64,000 nucleotides of DNA from Pseudomonas ekonensis (GTDB taxonomy: Bacteria; Pseudomonadota; Gammaproteobacteria; Pseudomonadales; Pseudomonadaceae), in the NCBI RefSeq assembly GCF_019145435.1, contig NZ_JAHSTS010000001.1:696001-760000 (forward strand). Reading direction: 5' to 3'. The first letter of the stretch is position 1; the number at the start of each line of letters is the position of its first letter. A program made the translations under genes and the position numbers. The notes under the pieces are model-generated. The model was not told the DNA's origin. It did not search any database and worked only from the letters and a program-made list of their open reading frames with translations. This document shows positions 43,267 through 54,100 of this stretch, in pieces.

Positions 43267-43286
43267 TACTGTCAGTTATGACAGTA
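43267..43286 (+). promoter_or_regulatory. Third lux-box-like dyad, within a perfect hairpin before tcA-1
   Basis: TACTGTCAGTTATGACAGTA fits CT-N12-AG and shares the CTGTCAG half-site with the two other dyads. It is the centre of a perfect 13-bp inverted repeat (43262-43291, arms GCGTCTACTGTCA and TGACAGTAGACGC, loop GTTA). It lies 21 bases after the Ig-like gene and 100 bases before the TcA-1 start. No T-run follows, so an intrinsic terminator is less likely than an operator or processing site. Confidence 0.5.
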
Positions 43287-43385
43287 GACGCATCACCGCC
43301 TCAGGCGCCAAATTTTTATCAGAACACTCATGGCCCGGCCCATTCGCCAGGCTGTCCGGATCGTTTCGACCCAAGGAAAGTGATC

Positions 43386-46300
43386 ATGTCTGACTCCAGC
43401 GAACGTCCCGCCTTGCAGCTATTGCGTCAGGTGTTCACTGAACAGCCCCCGGCTTCGCTCGAAACGTACCTGGAGCAGGGCGGTTCGATTTTCACGCTGG
43501 TGGAAAAGGGCGTGCAAGGGCTGACCCGTCAATTCGCCCTGGACGATGAACAGGCCCGGCTGTTTCTGCGGCGGGCCAACAGCCTGGCGACCTACGTCCG
43601 TCGACGGTTCATCGAGCAACGGCTGAGCGGCGATCCGCAGGTGCAGGGCCCGTCGAGCGGTTTGCTGTCGATGGTTGCCGGCCCCACCTACGAACGGCTG
43701 TTCGCCACGCCGTTCGATCAATTGTGTCCACCGAATGCGCTGGAGTCCTGCGCTTCGCCGGTGGCGTACCTGGTCGAACTGCTGCGCTGGATCCGTGACC
43801 GCATCGAACCCTATAGCGTAGCGGATGAAAAGTACCTCCTGCACGAGCGGCGCAAGGATCTGAAGGCACTGTCGGTGGACTTCAATGCCGTGCACCAGGC
43901 GGTGTCGTCGGTCGATGTCATCATTGCGGTGCTGGAAGGCTTCATCAACGAACCGGAGGACGAGCTGACAGAGGCATTGATCGAGGCCCGCTACCCGAAC
44001 GGATTGCCGTACTTCCAGCATTGGGCCACCTGCGACACCGTAGCCCGGCATTACGGGCAGTCGGTCGGTGAGTTCGCCCACGAGACCGACATGGCCTTCC
44101 CGTACTTCCTCCATAGCGCCGCCTGGAATGTCGACGGGGGACGGGCCATGGCCCATGCGTCGCGGCTGGGGCCCTATCAGCGCGAACTGCTGACTGAGCC
44201 ACTGGTGACGAGTGCGGGTCGGGACGACTTTTACCTGCGCAATTTCGGCGCTGACGGCATCGAGTTCCAGAACCTCTATCAAGTGCCGTTTTTCGCCCAG
44301 CGCACCAAACTCGATGCGCCCGCCATCGAGGCCCTTTTGTCCGTGCGCGAATTCGCGCCTGTCCGCTCCGCCAATGTGACCTATACGACGTCAGCTCCTG
44401 CCTTCCCTGAGAGCGAACGTCACGGTTCGGTTTACCTCAATGCAGGCACCGCGCCTGCGGTGACCGTCACCGGCAGCGGGGAAGGCGCTGCGTTTCTGCA
44501 CCGTTTGTCGCTCAATCCATTGGCCGATTTTGTCCGTTACGACCGGATGAACCGCAAGATTCGCCTGGACGCGTGGCTGCAGTTGCCTCCCGAACAGGTC
44601 GACGCCTTGCTCGTGGCGGCGATTCGGGCCGAGGTCCGGGGCGGGGCAAAGGCCGGGGACTGGCTGATCAGCGACAACGTGGTGCACGCGTTGGGTCTGT
44701 TTCAGGTGTTGCGTGAGCAGCATGGTTGCACGGCCCAGGACTTTGCAGTGTTCATCGACGAAGTGGGCATTTATGGCCGGGGCGACAGCCTTTCGCAGTT
44801 CGATCAGGTGTTCAACGCCCAGGGTCAGTATCGGCAATCCTTGAAACTGGACGACCAACCCTTTGCGGTGCTGCCGGGCGAAGGTGATACCGACCTGACG
44901 GTCAATCAGATCTGCAGCGGCCTGGCGATCGACCCGCAGACCTACCGTTATCTCGCCTTGGCGATTGCCCGGGCCCAAGGCGCAGGGGCAACGCTCAAGC
45001 GCAATGCGACGGTGATTTCAGCGTTTTATCGTCTGGTGAAACTGCCCCGGTTGCTGGGCATCACACCGGCGGAAGGCGTGTTGATGCTGAGCCTGTTGGG
45101 CGGGGAGCGATGGCTGGAGGGGCTGGCGGGGGCGCCGAAGATCCACGCGACACCCACCGATGCACCGGATGCGCTGAATCTGATCCATGCCCTTTATTCC
45201 TGTGTGGATTGGTGCCATGCCCGGGATCTGCCGATTGCCTGGATGATCCAGACCGTCTCGGCACCGCTGCCGGTCAGTGCGGCAGGCGAGCCGGAGCAGC
45301 AGTTGTTCGGCAAGGTTCGCAGTCTGCTGCCGGCGGCATTGTTCAGCCACGCCGGGCTGCTGATGGCGGGCGTGCCGCCGCTGCCGGCGGCCAGTTGGCT
45401 GGATCTGCTGACGGCGTTGGTCGACCCTCAGGGGTTGGTGCTGCCACCCACGGTAGCCGAGGCCGAGTACCCGGATCATGCGCGCGAATTGTTGGATCGC
45501 GCGGTCAAAGAGGGGTTGGGCGACATTGATGACGCGTCACGTGCGGCCATAGTCGGACAAATGCTGGGCGTGTTGCTGCAGGCCCGCGAAGCTCAGGTCT
45601 CGGTGGCGAAAGAGTGCCTGGCGGTGTACGCCGGCATCGAGGCGGAGCAGGCGATCCGGGTGCTGGCATGGGCCGGCGCCTCGGTCTACAGCTTGTTGAG
45701 TCACGTGTCCGGGCGGATCGATCAGGCCAGGCGACAGGGTGCCGGCGATCCGGACCGACTGCTGGCGTTGCTGGCCGACGTGAAACGTCGCAGCGCCATT
45801 GTCGCGAAGCTGGGCCTGAGTGCCGGGCTGCTGCAGGACTATCTGGATTACGGCCACAAGGCCTGGCTGGATCAGGATGACCGGCTCGCCCTCTCGTTGC
45901 GTACTTTCTATTACCTGGAGCGGCTGGCCCGGGCGTTCGAGTTGAGCGAGCAGCCGCCGCAGCAGTTGCTCGACTACCTGCGTGAGGTCAACGCCATGCC
46001 TGAGGTGTCAGGCGATGCGATGCGCCTGGCGGAGCAGGCGGCGGCCATTCGCTTGGCGATGTTCTTTGGCTGGAGTGTGCAAGAGGTGCTTGAGTGCATC
46101 AGTCGCATGGTGCCGACCGGTGCGCCGAAGCTTCTGAAAAGCCTGGTTCAGCTCGACCTGTTGATGCGCGTGCGCATGATCGCCTCGCGCAGCGGCATGG
46201 ACGCGCTGACGGTCTTCCTGCTCGGCAAACTGCCGGAGCAGATCGACAGGGGCGCTTACGCAAGCGCCGCCGAGCTTGCGTTGTTGAGCCTGTCGCAAAC

Positions 46301-46970
46301 CCGCGCTCCGGTGGTGCCTGGCGTTGAGGATCTGAAGCGTCTGGTTCAGGTGACCTGCGTACCCGACAAGTACGATGTGATCGCGAATAAACCGGGCGAC
46401 AAGATCATCTTCACGGTCACGGTCAAGAATGCGGCCGGCCAGCCGCTGAGCGGGGTCAACGTCCACTGGCGCGCGCGCTTGGGCAGCATCGCCACCCGAT
46501 CGACCTTCACCGACGGTACGGTAAAGGCAGAGTTCATCCCGGGTTCGGTGATGGGCACGGACACGCCGATGTTCTGGCTCGACCTGTTGCCCGAGGAGCA
46601 GGCCCCGGCCATCGAGGTCACCCACGACGCTCAGAGGCTGACCTTTCCGGCTTCGCTCAGGTCGCCGGTACCCTTGGCCCCTGTTGGCGCGGGGGAGGAA
46701 GTCGAGCTCTATGCGGTGCTGATGGACCGGTACAGCAACCTGGGCAAAGGCCGACTGGTGCGTTGGCTGGTAGAGCCTGTCGGTGGTTCCGATCCGTCCG
46801 GGGTGGTGATCCGGCCGCAGCAAGCACTCACCAATCAGGACGGGCTCACGCGAACGTTTGTTTCCTGCGCAACCGGCGGCGAATTCATTTTCTCCGTGCT
46901 CAGCGAAAGCAGCGAGACACAAACCGGATTTGACCCCATCACCTTTGCCGACCCGGCGCAGCCGCTGTAA
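43386..46970 (+). CDS. TcA subunit, N-terminal part (TcaA-like), with C-terminal Ig domains
   Basis: A 1194-residue protein corresponding to the N-terminal, mostly helical shell of a TcA toxin. The VRP1-type region includes YERLFATPFDQLCPPNALES and SPVAYLVELLRWIRDRIEPY, then VLEGFINEPEDELTEALIEA. Helical repeats continue to about residue 980. From about 989 two invasin-type Ig domains end the protein (PGDKIIFTVTVKNAAGQPLS and GEEVELYAVLMDRYSNLGKG). There is no signal peptide. It ends where the neuraminidase-like part of one-chain TcA proteins would begin; that part is the next gene, as in the TcaA/TcaB pair of Photorhabdus. The start MSDSSERPAL follows AAGGAAAG. Confidence 0.87.
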   Translation: MSDSSERPALQLLRQVFTEQPPASLETYLEQGGSIFTLVEKGVQGLTRQFALDDEQARLFLRRANSLATYVRRRFIEQRLSGDPQVQGPSSGLLSMVAGPTYERLFATPFDQLCPPNALESCASPVAYLVELLRWIRDRIEPYSVADEKYLLHERRKDLKALSVDFNAVHQAVSSVDVIIAVLEGFINEPEDELTEALIEARYPNGLPYFQHWATCDTVARHYGQSVGEFAHETDMAFPYFLHSAAWNVDGGRAMAHASRLGPYQRELLTEPLVTSAGRDDFYLRNFGADGIEFQNLYQVPFFAQRTKLDAPAIEALLSVREFAPVRSANVTYTTSAPAFPESERHGSVYLNAGTAPAVTVTGSGEGAAFLHRLSLNPLADFVRYDRMNRKIRLDAWLQLPPEQVDALLVAAIRAEVRGGAKAGDWLISDNVVHALGLFQVLREQHGCTAQDFAVFIDEVGIYGRGDSLSQFDQVFNAQGQYRQSLKLDDQPFAVLPGEGDTDLTVNQICSGLAIDPQTYRYLALAIARAQGAGATLKRNATVISAFYRLVKLPRLLGITPAEGVLMLSLLGGERWLEGLAGAPKIHATPTDAPDALNLIHALYSCVDWCHARDLPIAWMIQTVSAPLPVSAAGEPEQQLFGKVRSLLPAALFSHAGLLMAGVPPLPAASWLDLLTALVDPQGLVLPPTVAEAEYPDHARELLDRAVKEGLGDIDDASRAAIVGQMLGVLLQAREAQVSVAKECLAVYAGIEAEQAIRVLAWAGASVYSLLSHVSGRIDQARRQGAGDPDRLLALLADVKRRSAIVAKLGLSAGLLQDYLDYGHKAWLDQDDRLALSLRTFYYLERLARAFELSEQPPQQLLDYLREVNAMPEVSGDAMRLAEQAAAIRLAMFFGWSVQEVLECISRMVPTGAPKLLKSLVQLDLLMRVRMIASRSGMDALTVFLLGKLPEQIDRGAYASAAELALLSLSQTRAPVVPGVEDLKRLVQVTCVPDKYDVIANKPGDKIIFTVTVKNAAGQPLSGVNVHWRARLGSIATRSTFTDGTVKAEFIPGSVMGTDTPMFWLDLLPEEQAPAIEVTHDAQRLTFPASLRSPVPLAPVGAGEEVELYAVLMDRYSNLGKGRLVRWLVEPVGGSDPSGVVIRPQQALTNQDGLTRTFVSCATGGEFIFSVLSESSETQTGFDPITFADPAQPL

Positions 46971-47017
46971 GCGGACGGTTGAGCCGGGCCGGGCAGAACC
47001 TGCCCCAGGAGAATATC

Positions 47018-50000
47018 GTGGAACCGAACACTCTCGACGCGTTGCTGGAAAAGCGCCGTTCGGCGCTGGTCGAATATTGCATCGGTCAGGCTGACTTGGC
47101 TGACGGCAGCAAGTACAACTTTTTGCGAACGCCCAATGACCTGTTCGAACTGCTGCGCATGGATCCGCTGGACAGCTACGCGGTGCAGAGTTCGTGGGTG
47201 GCGGAGGCGACCAGTTGCGCGCAACAGTACATCCATGCGGTCTACCGCAAGCTTGAGCCTGGGTTCGACAAGCATTCGTTTGAATCTCGCGACTTGGCGC
47301 AGTGGGAACTTTACGGCAATTACCCGGACTGGGCGGCGTTGCAGATGATTGCGCTGTATCCGGAGAACTTCATCAATCCGTTTGTCCGCCTGCGCAAGAG
47401 CAGCCTGTTCAAGACCCTCGAAAACGATCTGAACCAAACCCGTTTGAGCACCGACAGTGTGCAGGTCGCGCTGCGCAACTATCTGCAGGCCTTCGAGCAG
47501 ACCTGCAACCTGGATGTCGTCAGCGGTTTCATGGACGGTGCGTCGCCGGCCCGGGCCGACTACTACTTCGTCGGTCGCCAGCGGGTGGCGCCGTTCCAGT
47601 ATTTCTGGCGGCGGGCGCAGGTCGAACTCTCGCCCACGTGCGTGGCGATCAATCCGGCGGCATGGGCAGAGTGGCAACCGGTGGACATTCCGGCAGGCGT
47701 GCGGGTGCTGGACATGCGTCCGGTGTTCTGGAGCGGGCGCCTGTGCCTGGTCTGGGCCGAGTGGCGTGACCGGGTGAGCGGTCATCAGGAGGACGAGTTT
47801 CTGCCGGACCGGCTGGACATCCAGGTCGCGTTCATGACCCAGAACGGCAAGTGGTCAGCGCCGTTGAACGTGCACAGTTCCGAACATGACGAGGACAAGT
47901 CGCAGGGCACCCGGTTGATCGCCACGGTGTGGGCTGACCGTCACCACCCCAAAGGCAAGCTGGGCATCCTGCTGACCAACGGCAAGGCGGGGCAGGCTGG
48001 CGTGTCGGCCATTGCCGTGCGCGATGTGCTGTTCCGCCCCGTGGCCGAAGATGACGGCGGCTGGCTGAAGGAAGCGGCCGAGCGGCGGTTTACCGACACG
48101 CTGACGGTCCAGCATCCGCTGGTCAATCAGCCGCAGGTGGTCACCAGTGTGGACGTCGATGGCAGCATGGCGGCCTTTCTCGATGTGCAGGCGGTGGCGT
48201 TCCGGGAAGGCAATGACGATGTACTGGTGGTGCAAGGGCTTTGCCGGCCGACAGGGCTGGACGCCGGCACCGCGAAAGTGACGTTGGCATTGGTCAACAG
48301 TACGGGTGACGATCCAAAACCGCTTGAGGTCGAAGAAGACGTTGCCGGCGGCTGGAGCACCGAGTGGCAGGTTTTCCGCAGGGCCAAAGGCGCTTGGGCC
48401 GATCCGACCACCTTTACCTTGGTGGCGGCGGATACGAAGGACACCAAGGACACCAAGGACGCTAGGTATGGCAGCAAGAAGTTTCAGCTGACCATCAAGG
48501 ACGTCAACGACTTCAACCCGGCCTCGCTGCTCAAGAACAGTCTGGATGCGGCGCAGTTCCTCAGCCTCAACCAGTCGACCCTGACCCTCAAGTTCGCCCG
48601 TCTCAATTCATTGTTCGGTCCGGAGCTGGTGCAGCGTTCTTTCGTTTCCGTCGATGCGGTGCTCGACTGGGACACCCAGTTCATCGCCGAACCGCCCCCT
48701 GTCACGGGCCCGATCTCCGAACCGAACGGGGCTTTCAACGGTGCCAACGGCTTGTTCTTCTGGGAACTGTTTTTCCATCTGCCGCACCTGGTGGCCTCAC
48801 GCTTGCGTGCTGAGGATCGTTTTACCGAGTCGCAGCAATGGCTGCACTACCTGTTCGATCCGCACGCCCCCGCCGATGCCGGAACGCCGGCACCTGTCAA
48901 TCCCAAACCCCTGTACTGGCGTTGCCGTCCGCTGAACGGCCCCGGCAACCTGGGCTGTGAAACCCAGGCGCCGACCGACCCGGACGCCATCGGCTATTCG
49001 GCGCCCCGGCACTTCCAGATCAAGGTGTTCACCGAGTACGTCAGCAACCTGCTGGAGTGGGGCGACTGGTATTACCGGCAACTCACCCGGGACAGCCTGG
49101 TGGCGGCCAAACTGTGTTACGTGCAGGCCGAGTTCCTGATGGGGCAGGCGCCTTCAGCGCGCACGGTGAACCGCTGGCAGGCCGACACCCTCGGCAACCT
49201 TCTGAACCTGAGCGCAACCCGACCCGCCCTCGAGCAATTCGAGCAGGCGCTTGCCTACAGTCTGGCGGACGTTCCGGCGGCCAGTGACACCGCACCTGCA
49301 TTGGGGCTGCTGGCCAACGAGCCGTTCCAGATCCCGATCAACCTGCAATTGCTCGACCTGTTTGCCTTGCCCGGCCAGCGTCTGCACAACCTGCGCAACA
49401 ACCTCACGCTCGACGGCAAGCCGCTGCAGATTCCTTTGTTCAGTCCGCCCACCGATCCCGATCAATTGCTGCGGGACCTGGCCAGTGGTGGTGCAGGTTC
49501 GCCGCGGCCGATGGGCGGGCGTCTGGTGGTCGGGGCATTCCGCTGGCGGGTGACCTACGAAGCCGCGCTGCGCGCCGTGCAGACCCTCCAGGAGCACGGC
49601 AATCAGGTGCTGCGCCTGCTTGAGCAGAGGGATCGGGCCGAGCAGGAGGAGCTTCAGCACAGCCATCTGGTGGAGTTGGGTGGTTATGCCCAGACGGTGC
49701 AGGAACAGAGCATCAGCCAGTTGCAGGCGGGGCTGGCGGCGCTGGTGCAGAGCCGGTCCGTGGCGCAGGAGCGGGCCGATGCCTATGCACAACGCCATGA
49801 TGAAAACATTTCAGCGGTCGAGTACGACGTCATGGCCAACCTGCAGGCCTCCAAGGTGCTGGGGCTGGTGTCTTCGAGCCTCAAGCCCGCCGGGGCGGTG
49901 CTGGCGTCGTTGCCCAATGTCTTCGGCCTCGCCAACGGCGGGCATCGGTTGGATAAGGCGGTCGATGCCGTGGTGTTCGGCTTGGGTATCGCCGCGTCGG

Positions 50001-51133
50001 CCATGCAGATCGATGCCGACAAGCAAGCCACCACCGAAGGCTACCGGCGCCGTCGCGCAGACTGGGGCCTGCAGCGGGATCAGGCGTTGGGGGAAGTGCG
50101 CGCGCTCGATGAGCAGATCAACGCCCAGACCCACGCCTTGCAGGCCGCCAACTCGACACTGGCGCAGACCCTCAAGTCCAACGCCCAGGCGCTGACGGTC
50201 TACAACTTCCTGAAAAAACGCGCCAGCAACGTCGAGCTGTTCGGCTGGCTGCTTGGCCAGATCAAGGCCCTGCATTACCAGGCATACGATGCTGTCGTCA
50301 GCCTCTGCCTCAGTGCCCAGGCCTCGATGGCGGCGGAGACCGGCGACTACGACTCGGTCATCCCCTTGCCGCAGGTATGGCTGGACAACCGTCATGGGCT
50401 GACTGCCGGCGAGCACTTGCGCGGGCATCTGCTGCGCATGGAGCGCGAATACCTGCAACGCCATGAGCGGCGGCTGGAGGTAGTCAAGACCGTTTCCTTG
50501 CGCCAGCTGTTCGACGACAAGGTCGCCCCGCAGCCCGGTGCCGCCAGTTGGGAGGAGGCGCTGCGACAACTGCGGGAGCGGGGAAAACTTGAATTCAGTC
50601 TTGGTCAGCTGTTGTTCGACCGCGATCATCCTGGCCACTACTGCCGGCAGATCAGCTCGGTGGAGGTCGACATGCCGGTGCTGACCGGCCCCTACCAGGA
50701 CATCCGCGCCACGTTGTTGCAGATCAGCAGCATGGTCGCCACGAAGGCGACCTATCAGTCGGTGAAGTACCTGCACCAACCGCAGTCCGGTGTGGCCCCC
50801 GGCGATGTGCAGATCAACCTGCGCAGCGCTCAGCAGGTGGCCTTGTCCGTCGGCCTGGCCGACAACGGCATGGCGGCGCTCAAGCCGGACGAAGGGTTGC
50901 TCAACCCCTTCGAATGCACCGGCGCGGTGTCGCGTTGGGCGTTGAACTTTCCGTGGCCGCAGAAAGAGCCGCAAGCGTCGGTGCTGGCGTCCTTGACGGA
51001 TGTGATCGTGCGTATTCGTTACACCGCGAGGGCCGGGGAAGCGACATTCACCCAAAAGGTTCAGGACCTGGTCACCGAAGCTGAGCAGGCCACAAGAGGC
51101 GGCAATCTGAAGGGAGCGAACCGTCATGGGTAA
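47018..51133 (+). CDS. TcA subunit, C-terminal part (TcaB-like): receptor-binding, pore and TcB-binding regions
   Basis: A 1371-residue protein carrying the second half of a TcA pentamer subunit. It opens with the pre-neuraminidase region (LEKRRSALVEYCIGQADLAD) and the neuraminidase-like part. A beta-rich receptor-type insert (near residues 400-500) contains a TKDTKDTKD micro-repeat. LFFWELFFHLPHLVASRLRA is a conserved TcA segment. The long pore-forming helices (about 820-1080) are rich in Gln, Ala and Glu, and the TcB-binding domain ends in SLTDVIVRIRYTARAGE. The start is GTG, immediately after AGGAG; an upstream TTG in frame is rejected. It is 47 bases after TcA-1 and overlaps the next gene by 8 bases. 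The set looks intact. Confidence 0.9.
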   Translation: MEPNTLDALLEKRRSALVEYCIGQADLADGSKYNFLRTPNDLFELLRMDPLDSYAVQSSWVAEATSCAQQYIHAVYRKLEPGFDKHSFESRDLAQWELYGNYPDWAALQMIALYPENFINPFVRLRKSSLFKTLENDLNQTRLSTDSVQVALRNYLQAFEQTCNLDVVSGFMDGASPARADYYFVGRQRVAPFQYFWRRAQVELSPTCVAINPAAWAEWQPVDIPAGVRVLDMRPVFWSGRLCLVWAEWRDRVSGHQEDEFLPDRLDIQVAFMTQNGKWSAPLNVHSSEHDEDKSQGTRLIATVWADRHHPKGKLGILLTNGKAGQAGVSAIAVRDVLFRPVAEDDGGWLKEAAERRFTDTLTVQHPLVNQPQVVTSVDVDGSMAAFLDVQAVAFREGNDDVLVVQGLCRPTGLDAGTAKVTLALVNSTGDDPKPLEVEEDVAGGWSTEWQVFRRAKGAWADPTTFTLVAADTKDTKDTKDARYGSKKFQLTIKDVNDFNPASLLKNSLDAAQFLSLNQSTLTLKFARLNSLFGPELVQRSFVSVDAVLDWDTQFIAEPPPVTGPISEPNGAFNGANGLFFWELFFHLPHLVASRLRAEDRFTESQQWLHYLFDPHAPADAGTPAPVNPKPLYWRCRPLNGPGNLGCETQAPTDPDAIGYSAPRHFQIKVFTEYVSNLLEWGDWYYRQLTRDSLVAAKLCYVQAEFLMGQAPSARTVNRWQADTLGNLLNLSATRPALEQFEQALAYSLADVPAASDTAPALGLLANEPFQIPINLQLLDLFALPGQRLHNLRNNLTLDGKPLQIPLFSPPTDPDQLLRDLASGGAGSPRPMGGRLVVGAFRWRVTYEAALRAVQTLQEHGNQVLRLLEQRDRAEQEELQHSHLVELGGYAQTVQEQSISQLQAGLAALVQSRSVAQERADAYAQRHDENISAVEYDVMANLQASKVLGLVSSSLKPAGAVLASLPNVFGLANGGHRLDKAVDAVVFGLGIAASAMQIDADKQATTEGYRRRRADWGLQRDQALGEVRALDEQINAQTHALQAANSTLAQTLKSNAQALTVYNFLKKRASNVELFGWLLGQIKALHYQAYDAVVSLCLSAQASMAAETGDYDSVIPLPQVWLDNRHGLTAGEHLRGHLLRMEREYLQRHERRLEVVKTVSLRQLFDDKVAPQPGAASWEEALRQLRERGKLEFSLGQLLFDRDHPGHYCRQISSVEVDMPVLTGPYQDIRATLLQISSMVATKATYQSVKYLHQPQSGVAPGDVQINLRSAQQVALSVGLADNGMAALKPDEGLLNPFECTGAVSRWALNFPWPQKEPQASVLASLTDVIVRIRYTARAGEATFTQKVQDLVTEAEQATRGGNLKGANRHG

Positions 51134-54100
51134 TCCGATCATCCAGGCCATGCAGAGCATGGTGCTCAATGGCGACTTCACCCAGTCGTTCACGCAGTGG
51201 GTCAAAGGGCCGGTCAACCCGCTGGCGCTCGCTATCGAAACTGAGTTCTATCAAGGGGAAATGACCAAGTTCCTGGCGGCGGCCGAGGAAGCCTCGCTGC
51301 ACCAGGAGATCAGCGTGCCTTGGGACTTGAGTGCCGATGCGCGCTACTTTTTGAGCTTTCTGTTCGAGTCCCGTCATGGTGAGGCGGGCCGGCTGCGCAT
51401 CGAGGTCGTCGGCTCGCCCGATGTCGCCACGGAAATCGAATTGCCTGCGGGTTCGCGCCGTGATCCGCAGCGAGACCGCGAACGCCTGGCCGACGGACTG
51501 CCGCTGGAGTTCCTGCCCACCGAGTTCAACGTGGAACTGCAACTGCCGCTCAAGCGCCACGATCGCATCAAGGTGAGCGTCTTCAGCCCGAAGAACCCTC
51601 CAGGGAACTACGTCGACAAAATCTGCATCACCCGGATCCGGCTCGATCTGCACCTGGTGCCTGCCGACATGGAAGCGCTGGCGTTCGATGAGCAGGTGTT
51701 GGCGCAATGGGATCCGTCGAAGACCCTCCATCTGTGCCTGGGGGCGACGTCACTGTCCGCCCACCGTCTGCGTTTTGTCGCCAGGCCGGACAACCCATGG
51801 TCGGGAACCGGGGCATCCCTGGTCAGTGACGACAACCCGTTCGGTGCCGTGATTGCGGAGCCTGCCTGGGGCGTGGATCAGTCATTGGATCTGCCCTGGG
51901 CGCTCGATTGCCCGATCGTCGGTGAGGACGGGCCGTACCTCTTCACGCTGAATCTGCTCAACCGGTTTCACGCGGATCCGTATCCTGTCCGTGTATCTCT
52001 GGGGCATCACCGTCTGGTGTTCAGGGAGACGCAGCAACCGGCGTACTACCCGGTGCTGGAGTATGCGCAAAGCGTGCAGGTCGGCGTGCAGGTGGCGTCG
52101 TATTACACCGGCCAGTCCATCGCCGGCCAAACGGTGAAGTGGGGCCTGAAAGGCCAGGCGCAAACCACGTCGGTGGTGACGGATGACAATGGCTGGGCCT
52201 ATTTTGACTTTCAGCCTGTCAGCGCCGGGGATTTCCAGGTGCAGGCCACGGTCGAGAGCCCGTACTACGAAAGCGGCGTGACGACTGAAGAGATAGCCGT
52301 GCGTGCGCTGGCCACCGACCCATTGAAAGAGGTGATGGCGGTGGTCGAGGGCGCACCGACGCCGTGGCACGAAAGGACCGGCTACCCCAATCGCGGTTCG
52401 ACGTACCGCCTGGGCGTACGTGTGCCGGCGGGCAGCCCTTTGTTCGGGACTGAAATCGCCATGCACTGGCAGGGTGATTCCGCCGAGCAGTTGGGGGTGC
52501 AGGTCGAGCCCGAGTTGCAACGGTTCGTTGCGGTCGAGAGTGCGAACCTGCACTGGGACTTTGCGTGCGAGGATCGTCTCGACGGTGTGTTTCGCCTGCA
52601 TCTGCAATGCTCGAAACTCAAGTCGCCCTCCGCCTCCAAGCCCATGTCGCTGGCACGCAACCTGGTGCGCATCGGCGAGGTGCAGGAAGCCAACAAGTAT
52701 CCGGTGGTGGATGAAAACGAAAGCGTGCTGCTGCGGGTGCAGGTCGTGCATGTGGTCGCCAGCGGGGAGGGTGATCCGGTCAGCAACGCCATGGTGGATT
52801 GGGCAACCCCTGAGGGCTCGGTCTCGACCCGCTCGGGCGCGGGGGGCTGGGCCAGCGTGCTGTACCGGCCGACGCGCGCCGGCGATCATGTGGTGACCGC
52901 CAAGGTCAGGGCTCACGAGGATGCGGTATCCGAAGAGCGTCCGTTTGACGTCAAGGCGCTCGCCACCAGTCCCTGGAAAAACCAGGTCACGATGACCCTC
53001 GACGGGTTGCCGTTGGATCTCGTCGAGCTGGGCATCGTGTGCCGGCGGGGCGTATCCCATACCTTGAAAGTCGTGCCTGCGAGCGGCAGCTCACTGCTCA
53101 ACCAGCCGGTCACGCTGAACTGGCGGGGTACGGCACCGGCCATAGGGCTTTCGGTGAGCCACATCGGCACGCCCCGAACGCTGGTGGCGCAGGGCCTGGA
53201 ATGGACGTTCAGTTCCCAGGCCGGCACCAGCGTCAGCAGTCTTTTTGCGCTGGCGTTGAGCAGCCCCGTGCTGCAAGCGCCTCGGGAGCTGTTCGGACGT
53301 TTGCTGTCAGCCGATCTGGCGGACGAACTTTCGCTGTCGCTCGATCAGGTGTCGGCACAGGTGGGCGACGCCTTTTATCCCTGCCTGGGCGCACGTCATC
53401 GGTTTCGGATACTGCCGAATCCGCTGGGGCCGTTGACCGGCCTGAACGTAATGCTGGATTGGCGAGGCACGCCGCCGGAGGCATTGTCCGCGACGGTCGA
53501 GCCGCCCCTGACCACACCCCAATCGTTCAGTGACGGCGGCGTCATCTGGACACTGGATTTCACCGCCAGCGAGAAGGGCGGCGAATTCTCCCTGACGCTG
53601 AGCCTGCCGCAACTGGCTGCCACGGCGCCGGCCAGCGCCATGCAGCTGGATCACAATAAACTGCGCATCGACCGCTACCGCGAAACGGCGGTGGATCCGG
53701 TCGTCGGTCAGGACGCGGCCTGGCAGTGGGTGCGTCTGGAGTCGGCCTTCACCGGCTTGCCGGTCGAAGGGGCAAGCGTCGAGTGGGTGGCTCAAGGCAA
53801 GTCCACGGAGATGGCCAGCGGCAAGGACGGCTGGGCAGGGTTCGGGTTCACGCCGACGGTGGCAGGTGAGCAGGTGGTGGAAGCCCGCGTGCTCAGCCGT
53901 TTTGACGGCTATCGGGAACATCGGGCCATGACCGTCGAGGGGTTGGCGACGGATCCGTGGCGCGGTGTCCTGCTGCGTTTCGATGGTCAGGAAACCAGGC
54001 TTTTCGGCGAGCGAACCCGTTTTCCTCGACGCAAGGGTGAGCACAGGCTGGAAATCCTGGCCGAAGAGGGCAGTCCGTTGCTGGATCGCCACCTGACACT

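Noticed and set aside
43262..43291. Simple intrinsic terminator between the Ig-like gene and tcA-1
   Set aside because: The stem is perfect but no T-run follows and the centre matches the dyads found at the two other tc promoters; kept as a candidate regulatory site instead.
46968..47020. Frameshift splitting a single TcA gene
   Set aside because: The first gene ends with a proper stop after complete Ig domains, and the second has AGGAG and a GTG start; no overlapping homologous frame was seen.
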